This document shows, piece by piece, positions 50,359 to 57,691 of a stretch of DNA of 64,000 nt. The DNA lies in contig CAIYRS010000111.1 of assembly GCA_903928685.1 (NCBI GenBank), positions 17,594-81,593 of the forward strand, read 5' to 3'. Under the pieces are notes generated by a model. The model was not told where the DNA came from. It saw only the letters and a program-made list of their open reading frames with translations, and ran no database searches. Each line of letters opens with the position of its first letter. Position 1 is the stretch's first letter. Both the position numbers and the translations under genes were made by a program. Source of the DNA: an uncultured Methylococcaceae bacterium. GTDB taxonomy: Bacteria > Pseudomonadota > Gammaproteobacteria > Methylococcales > Methylomonadaceae.

Positions 50359-51378
50359 ATGAGAAAAATCACAGCAGTAAAAACAATTGCATTAACGGCA
50401 GTTGCAGCAGCCATCGCCATTTCTAGCCAAGGCGCATTCGCCCACACTGGCATTAAGGATAAATTGTTTGTTGAAGGCATTGGCAACACTGGCAGTGGCG
50501 CGACTGCTTACAACGCATTTACTATCACTCATGGTTGTTTAAGCAATGCAGTTGCCGAAGGTACGCCTGCGGTACATAAAAACGTACAAGCTATGGCAGC
50601 TTTGTTTCCAAACTCAACAAACTCAAGCGACGCTATCATTTACCGTTATAAAACAGGTTCAATTGCACCCAATGTTAAAGGCGTTGATGGCACGGTGTTA
50701 ACTGGTGTAGCAACCACTTTGCCAGTCACTAGTCCTACTGATTTGACTGACGATATCCAAGGTGCTGTAGCCGGTGCGGCATTTTCAACTATGGGTTTAG
50801 GTTTGGTTTCACCAAATTTGTTTGGCACTACAATACTTTCAAACTTGGATGCTTTGACCAATCTGCGTGGTTATGCCGTGTTTGCTTACAATCCAAATTC
50901 AGCTGCTAATGTTTTGTCAGAAAGCATTATCAGTACCACTGGTCTGTCAGCATTCAAATTCAATGTACCAAAATTTAAAACCACTTCTTGCGCCAAAAAC
51001 TTGATTGTCCGTGTGGCGGTGTCTAACTGGTGTAAAAGAAGTGGCGGTGCAGCACATGATCCAGACCGTAAAGACGTTTGGATCGGTACTGATACTGGTA
51101 GCGTAAAATACAGCATGGCTGGTCCAGACGCTGCCATTATGCCGAACAGCCGTGATACTTTGGGTAACGCTGCTTCCCCAGATGAACAAGGTAACGGTAA
51201 AAGCTTCTGGCCTGCATTTACTGTAACCCGTGATTTGGTGGCTAATCCATTACCAGTTGCATGTAACGGCGAAGGCTATGATGTAGTTGTTGAGCCAAGC
51301 GGCGCGGATATTGATACCAATTTGGTTATTAAAAATGCTGTTTACCCAGCAGGCGCACCAGGCTCAAAATTTGAATAA
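50359..51378 (+). CDS. Secreted protein resembling methanotroph MopE/CorA copper-regulated proteins
   Basis: The 339-residue protein has a clear signal peptide (cleavage after 'GAFA', residue 28) and no membrane anchor. 'YNAFTITHGC', a cysteine-bounded 'CAKNLIVRVAVSNWC' and 'TRDLVANPLPVACNGEGYDV' follow the pattern I recall for the MopE C-terminal/CorA family, copper-repressed surface proteins of methanotrophs. This match is from memory. The family's Trp-x-His copper motif is not evident. It also has an 'SGAT' tetrapeptide near residue 47, without the acidic residue of flavinylation sites. It has its own sigma-54-type promoter and a strong terminator, so it seems monocistronic. Confidence 0.55.
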   Translation: MRKITAVKTIALTAVAAAIAISSQGAFAHTGIKDKLFVEGIGNTGSGATAYNAFTITHGCLSNAVAEGTPAVHKNVQAMAALFPNSTNSSDAIIYRYKTGSIAPNVKGVDGTVLTGVATTLPVTSPTDLTDDIQGAVAGAAFSTMGLGLVSPNLFGTTILSNLDALTNLRGYAVFAYNPNSAANVLSESIISTTGLSAFKFNVPKFKTTSCAKNLIVRVAVSNWCKRSGGAAHDPDRKDVWIGTDTGSVKYSMAGPDAAIMPNSRDTLGNAASPDEQGNGKSFWPAFTVTRDLVANPLPVACNGEGYDVVVEPSGADIDTNLVIKNAVYPAGAPGSKFE

Positions 51379-51436
51379 AAGCTAATCTTGGCAAATGCCA
51401 TGCAAATATTGAAATGAACAATGTTTGTTGGTATCT

Positions 51437-51464
51437 TGCGCCACCATTTTAAAATGGTGGCGCA
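51437..51464. repeat. 28-bp perfect palindrome
   Basis: TGCGCCACCATTTT followed by its exact complement, with no loop and no following T-run. It lies between the MopE/CorA-like gene and its terminator. It may stabilise the mRNA 3' end or be an interspersed repeat. Confidence 0.7.
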
Positions 51465-51507
51465 TGTTGCTAATTTTATAGTTAATGTTTTAGAAAAAGT
51501 GATGGAA

Positions 51508-51551
51508 CCGGGCAAGTGTTAATACAAGGTTAACGCTTGTCCGGCTTTTTT
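51508..51551 (+). terminator. Rho-independent terminator after the MopE/CorA-like gene
   Basis: CCGGGCAAGTGTTAA (51508-51522) pairs with TTAACGCTTGTCCGG (51530-51544), 15 bp with two G-T pairs, followed by C and T6. It separates this gene from the genes that follow. Confidence 0.9.
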
Positions 51552-51571
51552 ATTGGTAAACAGGTGTCGCT

Positions 51572-52426
51572 ATGGCTTTGTTCGCAAGTCAAAAAATGAC
51601 AACAATTAAGTTTTTTTTATGTGCTTGGTTTTGTGGTTGGGCAAATCTCAGCTTAGCCAATCCTTCGCCCAGTTTTTTTGAAATGACCGCCGACCTTAAT
51701 GCGAAAGGATGGCAATTGCAGGCTAAGCAATTAAGCTTGCCACAAATACTGGAACGCTTAGCCGCTAAGGCGAAGATAAACATCCATTATTCTGCTGTCT
51801 CTGAACAATTAGTCAGCATTGCTTGTGACAGTGAGGATTTGGCGGGCTTAGTAAAATGTGTGGCTGGCGATAGTGCCGATTTGATGTTTCGTTATGGGCA
51901 ATCGACCACGCAACCCAGTGAAATTTGGTTGATTGGCAAAACCGATACCACGGCGGTTGTTAATAGTAGCGTCGATAAAGCCATTGCCGTTAAAGATAAA
52001 TCTGTAGAGGGCAGGGCAAGCGTTACCAAAAAAGATGGCGCTAAAAATCCAGAAAAAAACTTGCTGGCGTTGGCAAAATCGCCAGACCCAGAAGTGCGTG
52101 CCGATGCTATTGCCAAACTGAGCTTGTCAGGTACAGCGGGAGATGCGCGGATAAAGCAAGTTTTTGCGGATGCCTTACATGATGAAAATCCCCGCGTCAG
52201 GGAGCAGGCCATAGCCAAGCTGGCGAATGATGCGAGTTATCAGGCGACTGAACAATTGTATTTGGCTTTGCAAGACAGCAATGCCTCAGTGCGCTTGATG
52301 GCGGTAGATGCCGCTGGTAACAATAGCCAATTATTACAACAAGCCTCGGCTGACAGTGATGAAACCGTCCGATTGTTGGCTACCAACAAATTACAACAAT
52401 TAACAAAAACACCAACCAATAACTAA
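51572..52426 (+). CDS. Secreted STN-domain plus HEAT-repeat protein
   Basis: The 284-residue protein has an N-terminal signal peptide ('FFLCAWFCGWANLSLA'). A short domain like the secretin/TonB N-terminal (STN) fold follows: 'LSLPQILERLAAKAKINIHY...VSIACDSEDLAGLVKCV' (about 50-100). After a Lys-rich linker come HEAT-type helical repeats (about 165-280: 'SPDPEVRADAIAKL', 'DENPRVREQAIAKL', 'DSNASVRLMAVDAA'). STN domains usually belong to TonB-dependent receptors or secretins, so the pairing suggests a periplasmic scaffold or partner-binding protein. An alternative ATG lies 8 codons in. Its function is unknown. Confidence 0.7.
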   Translation: MALFASQKMTTIKFFLCAWFCGWANLSLANPSPSFFEMTADLNAKGWQLQAKQLSLPQILERLAAKAKINIHYSAVSEQLVSIACDSEDLAGLVKCVAGDSADLMFRYGQSTTQPSEIWLIGKTDTTAVVNSSVDKAIAVKDKSVEGRASVTKKDGAKNPEKNLLALAKSPDPEVRADAIAKLSLSGTAGDARIKQVFADALHDENPRVREQAIAKLANDASYQATEQLYLALQDSNASVRLMAVDAAGNNSQLLQQASADSDETVRLLATNKLQQLTKTPTNN

Positions 52427-52460
52427 GACGTTTTTTAACAACAACTAAAAAGAGAAGATT

Positions 52461-52916
52461 ATGAAAACTAGCCAAATAAAAGCCGTACTTTTTTCCTTAA
52501 GCGTAATGGCAGCCGCTATTGCCCCTAATTTTGCCAATGCCCATGAGTCCGGTGCGCGGGCATTAGGTGCTGGTGCTGGTGCAACTGATGTGTATCTGGT
52601 TTCTTGCTTTGACGATGGTGATGGCCCGACTAGTTACTTGACGGTAGCGGTGCAAGATTTGTTACCAAAAGCTGGGCCAATCGTTAACATCCAAATTTTT
52701 AGGGATGGTTTTGTTAACAATGCCAGTGATTTGGTTGATGGCGACGCTGTTGCAAGCCCATTTATCAAACTGAGTAGAGGAGACGGTACTTATTTTGTTA
52801 TCGTCAATAAAACCAAATCAGGTGCGGAAAATTACCAATTTGAATACCACTGCATGACTGCCGGCAACGCACACACAGGCACTTCCGACGTTTTGCAATA
52901 CAAACAAAACCAATAA
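52461..52916 (+). CDS. Small secreted protein, unknown family
   Basis: The 151-residue protein has a signal peptide (cleavage after 'ANA', residue 27) beginning the mature part with 'HESGARALG'. It is predicted mostly beta, with two cysteines ('VSCFDDGDG', 'YHCMTAGNAHTG') that could form a disulfide. Histidine, methionine and cysteine cluster near the C-terminus, which might bind metal. A weak Shine-Dalgarno GAGAAG precedes the ATG. It lies 34 bp after the HEAT gene, so they are likely co-transcribed. I do not recognise the family. Confidence 0.65.
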   Translation: MKTSQIKAVLFSLSVMAAAIAPNFANAHESGARALGAGAGATDVYLVSCFDDGDGPTSYLTVAVQDLLPKAGPIVNIQIFRDGFVNNASDLVDGDAVASPFIKLSRGDGTYFVIVNKTKSGAENYQFEYHCMTAGNAHTGTSDVLQYKQNQ

Positions 52917-52974
52917 ACGCATTGGTCTGATGGATGGTTTGAAACCGTTGTTTAGGATTTGAAAATATTCAATT

Positions 52975-53004
52975 TTGGAGTGAAAAAAATATTTTTCACT
53001 CCAA
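52975..53004. terminator. Hairpin terminator-like structure
   Basis: TTGGAGTGAAAAA pairs with TTTTTCACTCCAA, with a T-rich stretch (GATTTTT) about 5 bases on. It lies between the small secreted protein and the TlpA-like gene. Confidence 0.6.
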
Positions 53005-53099
53005 GTGGGGATTTTTCTGTTTCGTAGCCAAATAAAAAATACCGAAAACTTGACTAAATCTGCCGCAGTATTAGCGGATTAACGAAAATTATAATAATA

Positions 53100-53609
53100 A
53101 TGTTAATAAAACTCCGATTACTGCCCTATGTGTTGCTGGCGCTCGCTCCGTGGCAGCAAGTTGCCGCTTTGGCAGTCAATGATGCCGCGCCAAACTGCGC
53201 TTTAAGTACCATTAACAGTAAACAAGCACTGCACTTGTCCGACTATCGCGGCAAAGTCGTTTATGTGGATTTTTGGGCATCTTGGTGTGGGCCATGCGCG
53301 AAATCCTTCCCATTTTTAAATGAATTACACCAGCAATTACACGCCAGTGGCGTAGAAATTATTGGTGTCAATTTAGATGAAACCCCAGCTGATGCCGATG
53401 CCTTTTTGGCTAAATATCCGGCAAATTTCACTATTGCTACCGATAACAACCAGCAATGCGCCCAAGACTTTGCCGTGCAAGCGATGCCATCGTCTTACCT
53501 TATTGACCAAAAAGGCCAAATCCATCATGTGCATTTAGGGTTTAAAGCAGGTGAGGCGGCTGAATTGCAAGCGTTGGTTGAAAAATTACTGACAACGACT
53601 AAGCCTTAA
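53100..53609 (+). CDS. TlpA-like thioredoxin (periplasmic)
   Basis: The 169-residue protein has a signal peptide and a thioredoxin fold of the TlpA/ResA/redoxin type: 'GKVVYVDFWASWCGPCAKSF' with the CGPC redox pair, 'VNLDETPADADAFLAKYP' and the cis-proline in 'VQAMPSSYLIDQKG'. It would reduce or exchange disulfides in the periplasm. It is the first of four closely packed genes that recur together with DUF3570 in other proteobacteria, 15 bp before the lipoprotein gene. It may mature cysteine- or metal-containing partners. Confidence 0.88.
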   Translation: MLIKLRLLPYVLLALAPWQQVAALAVNDAAPNCALSTINSKQALHLSDYRGKVVYVDFWASWCGPCAKSFPFLNELHQQLHASGVEIIGVNLDETPADADAFLAKYPANFTIATDNNQQCAQDFAVQAMPSSYLIDQKGQIHHVHLGFKAGEAAELQALVEKLLTTTKP

Positions 53610-53624
53610 AGTCTAGGAACAGCC

Positions 53625-53852
53625 ATGCCAAAACTGCGATGTTACTTTCTGTTGCCAATGTTGATTGCCATGAGTTTGGTGTTATCAGGCTGTTCCCCTG
53701 TTGCCCCGTGGCAGCGCGGTACTTTAGCAAAACCTGAGATGGCGGCTAGCCGATCTGAATTAGCCGCCACCATGCGTTCCCATAATTACGGTAGCCGTGA
53801 AGCAGCTTCTGGCAGCGGTTCATCAGGAGGCGGTGGTTGTGGCTGCTACTAA
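53625..53852 (+). CDS. DUF4266 domain lipoprotein
   Basis: The 75-residue protein has a signal peptide with lipobox 'LSGC' (Cys23). The DUF4266 core is 'PWQRGTLAKPEMA' followed by 'SELAATMRSHNYGSREAASG', and the tail is Gly/Ser-rich, ending 'GGGGCGCY'. DUF4266 lipoproteins are found beside DUF3570 genes; the terminal Cys-Gly-Cys could bind metal or thiols. Its 3' end overlaps the DUF3570 start by 14 bp, and its glycine codons contain that gene's ribosome site. Confidence 0.85.
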   Translation: MPKLRCYFLLPMLIAMSLVLSGCSPVAPWQRGTLAKPEMAASRSELAATMRSHNYGSREAASGSGSSGGGGCGCY

Positions 53853-56532
53853 AATATCCCCATTACACGCATTAACGGTGGCGGCTTTGGCTTTGCCAGG
53901 TCTCTGGACGGCGGATTGCCAAGCTGAAGAGGATGAAATTAATTTTCAATACAGCCGCTATCAAGAAAGCCGTCGGAATTTAATTAAAACCCCTAACCAC
54001 TCTACGCCGATAGAAGTCGATAGCCTGTTTGGCAGTGCCAAAGTGACTTTGGCGGATAGGGTTAAATTTGCCTTCAATTATTCTCAAGATACTTGGTCTG
54101 GGGCAACGCCGATTACGGTTGCTCCGTTGGTTGTGGAAGCCAATCAAGCCGTCATTAAAAATGTCAAAGGTGGCAAGACCGTGGTGGTTGGCGCATCACC
54201 CATTATTGCTAGTCGTCAAATTACCTTAAACAAAAACTTAAAACCCTTGGCGTTTAATAAAAACGGCAAGTTTTTGGGTAAAGATTTACGGGTGGTTAAT
54301 GTATTATCCACCGCCTCGCCAGAAACCCGTAAACAAGGGGATTTCAAATTAGGCTATGAATGGGATGAGGCTGCGCTTTATGCTGGCGGCGGTATTTCCG
54401 TGGAAAATGATTACGAATCGCGCTTTGGCAATATCAATGGACGCTGGGATTTAAACCAAAAACTCACCACTTTAAATTTAGGCTTGAGTTATACCAACAG
54501 CGACACCTCCGCCATTATTGACCACGATGCCTCTACCTATCTCACCAAAACTGCTTTTTTAAATCAGATTGAAAATCAAGGTGCTTATCAAGTTCTCACT
54601 GGCAACCGTCAAGATTGGGGCAGTAATTTCGGTATCAGCCAAGTGCTGAATAAAGAAGCCTTTCTTGAAGCTAATGTGGCTTACACCCGCAGCACAGGGT
54701 ATATGGAAAATCCTTATAAAGCCACCACGGTAGTGTTTGTTGATCCTGAGCAACCTGGCATCAACCGTTTGATTGGTGATGTCAAAGCCTTATTGGAGCA
54801 ACGCCCGGATGAGCGCGACCAATGGGCATTAACGGGCAGTTACCATCAATATATTGGCCTGTTTGATGCTGCCTTGCATTTCAATTACCGTTATTTTCAA
54901 GACACTTGGGGCATTAGCGCCCATACCTTCGAAGCCGAATGGGTGCAGCCAATTGCCACAACATGGACACTCACCCCACGGATACGCTATTACTCACAGG
55001 ACGCGGCGGATTTTTACACACCGTATCTCACCAGCAAACAGGCGTTTGTCAGTATTGCTAAAGACAGCTCTGGTAGGGAGATTTTGGTGGATGCCAAGAA
55101 CCCCAATAATGGCATCCAATATTTCCGTGACGACAATTACAATCTTATTGATAGCAATGGCAACTTAGTTAATGAAAGTACGGTATCGACTATTCCAAAA
55201 ACCGTGGCTTTTGATCCGAAAAAGTTGCCTGCGAATTTTTCCAGCGATCAACGCCTCTCCGCTTTTGGCGCTATCAGCGGCGGCGTGAACCTGAAAAAAC
55301 AAATTACTAAAGGCGTGAGTGTCGAGGCAGGGTTTGAATATTACACCCATGCAGGTGCATTGAAATTGGGCGGCGGCGGTGAAGGCAGTTATGCCGATTT
55401 TGGCTATTACGTCGCCAATGCGGCTTTAAATGTCAATTTAGCTTCTTTAAACGCAGGTACAAAACCGGGCGACCATGCTGGGCATAGCGCCCATCATCAC
55501 TATCATCAAGGTGGTGCAGCGCCAGCCGGGGTGATGTTTGCCCATATGATGAACAAAGCCGATGATGTGATGGTTGGTTATCGCTTTATGCACAGCCACA
55601 CTGGCGGCAAGATGTTGAATGGCGATGCTATCGCCAGTGATGCCAGTATTCTTGCTAACGGCTGCGTTACACGGAAAGCCGGATGCAAGATGGTACCGAC
55701 GTACATGGATATGAGTATGCACATGCTGGATATTATGTACGCGCCAACTGATTGGCTAAATCTGATGTTAATGCCGCAATTTATGGATATGCAAATGAAC
55801 TTGCGCCAGTTGGATGGTACGCCCGCGCCAAAACTTGGCGAACATATCCACGCAGGTACAGGCCATGCCACAGGCGGTATTGGTGATACAGGTATGTACG
55901 CGATGATAAAGCTGTTTGATTTGTCATCTTTACATCATCTGCATTTAACCTTAGGGCTGAGTGCGCCTACAGGTGATGTCGATATAACTTTGCGCCGCAC
56001 CCATAAAGCCGATGAAGGTTTCATCCATTACGGGATGCAATTGGGTAGCGGTACTTGGGACTTCAAACCCAGTTTGACGTATAGCGGACAATTGGGTGAT
56101 TGGTCGTGGGGCGCGCAAATCAGCGGCACTAAACGCTTGGAAGACAAAAATGCCTCCGGTTATTTGCTCGGCGATATTTTTGAATCCACCGCCTGGGGCA
56201 GCTATCGCTTAAACCATTGGCTATCGGCATCGGTGCGCGGTTTGTATAGTGACCAATCAGCCATTTCGGGTGAATTCAATCCCACGCCCGGCTTGGTTAA
56301 CGGCAGATTAAGAAAGAATGTCAACCCAAATACCAGCTCAGTCGATTACGCCAGCAATTATGGCGGGCGTTATTGGGATATGGGTTTTGGCCTGAACGCG
56401 CAGATCAATAATGGCGATCTGGCAGGCAATAGTTTTGGCGTGGAATGGTTACAGCCGATAGCAACCGACGTTAACGGCTATCAATTGGATAGAGGCGGGG
56501 CAATTTCAGCCACTTGGGCTGTGGCGTTTTAA
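53839..56532 (+). CDS. DUF3570 outer-membrane protein fused to a His/Met-rich C-terminal domain
   Basis: I start at the GTG at 53839, 8 bp after AGGAGG, giving a signal peptide and 897 residues. The N-terminal part (to about 550) is a DUF3570 beta-barrel with amphipathic strands. It has a 'DTWSGAT' motif (residues 84-90) like sites where ApbE attaches FMN. DUF3570 proteins as I know them are much shorter. From about 550 a second module begins with 'DHAGHSAHHHYHQGG', then 'GVMFAHMMNKADDVMVGYRF', 'MDMSMHMLDIMYAPTDW' and 'LMLMPQFMDMQMNL'. This pattern recalls copper-associated outer-membrane barrel proteins. ApbE follows. Confidence 0.8.
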   Translation: MAATKISPLHALTVAALALPGLWTADCQAEEDEINFQYSRYQESRRNLIKTPNHSTPIEVDSLFGSAKVTLADRVKFAFNYSQDTWSGATPITVAPLVVEANQAVIKNVKGGKTVVVGASPIIASRQITLNKNLKPLAFNKNGKFLGKDLRVVNVLSTASPETRKQGDFKLGYEWDEAALYAGGGISVENDYESRFGNINGRWDLNQKLTTLNLGLSYTNSDTSAIIDHDASTYLTKTAFLNQIENQGAYQVLTGNRQDWGSNFGISQVLNKEAFLEANVAYTRSTGYMENPYKATTVVFVDPEQPGINRLIGDVKALLEQRPDERDQWALTGSYHQYIGLFDAALHFNYRYFQDTWGISAHTFEAEWVQPIATTWTLTPRIRYYSQDAADFYTPYLTSKQAFVSIAKDSSGREILVDAKNPNNGIQYFRDDNYNLIDSNGNLVNESTVSTIPKTVAFDPKKLPANFSSDQRLSAFGAISGGVNLKKQITKGVSVEAGFEYYTHAGALKLGGGGEGSYADFGYYVANAALNVNLASLNAGTKPGDHAGHSAHHHYHQGGAAPAGVMFAHMMNKADDVMVGYRFMHSHTGGKMLNGDAIASDASILANGCVTRKAGCKMVPTYMDMSMHMLDIMYAPTDWLNLMLMPQFMDMQMNLRQLDGTPAPKLGEHIHAGTGHATGGIGDTGMYAMIKLFDLSSLHHLHLTLGLSAPTGDVDITLRRTHKADEGFIHYGMQLGSGTWDFKPSLTYSGQLGDWSWGAQISGTKRLEDKNASGYLLGDIFESTAWGSYRLNHWLSASVRGLYSDQSAISGEFNPTPGLVNGRLRKNVNPNTSSVDYASNYGGRYWDMGFGLNAQINNGDLAGNSFGVEWLQPIATDVNGYQLDRGGAISATWAVAF

Positions 56533-56547
56533 AACGATTTTATAGTT

Positions 56548-56628
56548 GTAGGTCGGGTTAGCGACAGCGTAACCCGACATTTCGAATGCCGAGTGCGTCG
56601 GGTTACGCTATCGCTAACCCGATCTACC
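56548..56628. repeat. Long palindromic intergenic repeat
   Basis: GTAGGTCGGGTTAGCGA (with AGCGTAACCCGACA) faces a near-complement ending GCTAACCCGATCTAC. Each arm is itself a hairpin, giving a possible 80-bp cruciform. Similar 'GGGTTAGCG' repeats are widespread in proteobacterial intergenic regions. It separates DUF3570 from apbE. Confidence 0.8.
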
Positions 56629-56699
56629 CAAAACTTTCACTGCTGCTATAGTTTAGGAAAGAGCGCAACATTTCAGCCGCGTGCTTACGGAATTAAAAA

Positions 56700-57602
56700 A
56701 TGGCTATGGCATTGTTCCAGTTCCCATTTAATGCGATGGGAACGCCCTGCGATCTGCAATTATTTGCTAATAGCCACGCGCAAGCCAAAAAAGTCGCTGA
56801 TGCTGCTATTGCCGATGTTGGTCGCTTAGAAAAACGCTATTCCCGTTATCGGGAAGATAGCTTTTTGTCGAAAATTAATCGGGTGGCAGGGGTTGGCGGC
56901 AGTATCAACGTCGATGTCGAAACCGCTAAATTGCTGGATTATGCCGCCACTTGCCATCAACAAAGCGATGGCTTATTCGACATCACCTCTGGCGTACTGC
57001 GGCGGCTATGGCGATTTGATTCCGGGCAGTTACCAGACGAACAGCAATTACATGCGCTACTCGCGCAAATTGGTTGGCATAAGCTGCGTTGGCAAGCGCC
57101 TAGGCTGACTTTCTTGCAAGCAGGCATGGAATTGGATTTTGGCGGTATCGTTAAAGAATATGCGGTAGACCGGGTAGCTGGCTTGTGCAAAGCGGCGGGT
57201 ATTCACCATGGCGTAGTCAACTTAGGTGGCGACATTAACATCATTGGCCCTCGTCCTGATGGCGAAGCCTGGCGGATTGGTATTCGCCATCCCCGCCAAC
57301 CACAAGCGCTATTAACCACCGTCGCCTTAAGACATGGGGCAATGGCGAGCAGTGGTGATTATGAACGTTGTTTGATTATTGACGGCATCCGCTACGGGCA
57401 TGTCTTTAACCCGAAAACGGGTTGGCCTGTAAAGCAACTTGCTGCGGTCAGCGTGGTGGGCGATTTTTGCGTGGTGGCGGGTAGTGCCGCGACTATCGCC
57501 ATGCTGATGGAAATGCAAGGCCCAAGTTGGCTAGCTAGCCTTGGATTGCAGCATTTATGGGTTGATGTGCAGGGTAATATCGGTGGGCAATTAGCCGATT
57601 AA
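56700..57602 (+). CDS. apbE: ApbE-family FAD:protein FMN transferase
   Basis: ApbE transfers FMN from FAD to a Thr/Ser of an extracytoplasmic protein. The 300-residue protein has 'RYSRYREDSFLSKIN', 'GLFDITSGVLRRLWRF', the FAD/Mg motif 'ELDFGGIVKEYAVDRVA', 'VVNLGGDINIIGPRP' and 'SGDYERCLIIDGIRYGHVFNPKTGWPV'. It has no signal peptide or lipobox, and an in-frame stop just upstream rules out a longer N-terminus. Most ApbE proteins are exported, so the site of action is open. It closes the TlpA-DUF4266-DUF3570 group, whose DTWSGAT motif is the natural target. Confidence 0.88.
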   Translation: MAMALFQFPFNAMGTPCDLQLFANSHAQAKKVADAAIADVGRLEKRYSRYREDSFLSKINRVAGVGGSINVDVETAKLLDYAATCHQQSDGLFDITSGVLRRLWRFDSGQLPDEQQLHALLAQIGWHKLRWQAPRLTFLQAGMELDFGGIVKEYAVDRVAGLCKAAGIHHGVVNLGGDINIIGPRPDGEAWRIGIRHPRQPQALLTTVALRHGAMASSGDYERCLIIDGIRYGHVFNPKTGWPVKQLAAVSVVGDFCVVAGSAATIAMLMEMQGPSWLASLGLQHLWVDVQGNIGGQLAD

Positions 57603-57615
57603 TTGGTTTTGGTGC

Positions 57616-57654
57616 GCGGTCAGCTTGACCGCAACGGGCGAGCAAGATGCTCGC
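57616..57654. repeat. Double-hairpin intergenic repeat
   Basis: GCGGTCA-GCT-TGACCGC and GCGAGCA-AGA-TGCTCGC are perfect adjacent stems. An ATG at 57647, in frame with the next gene, lies within the second, so I do not use it as a start. Confidence 0.75.
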
Positions 57655-57691
57655 GTTCCTTCAATTATTTTTCATTTTGGCAAGTTCTATT

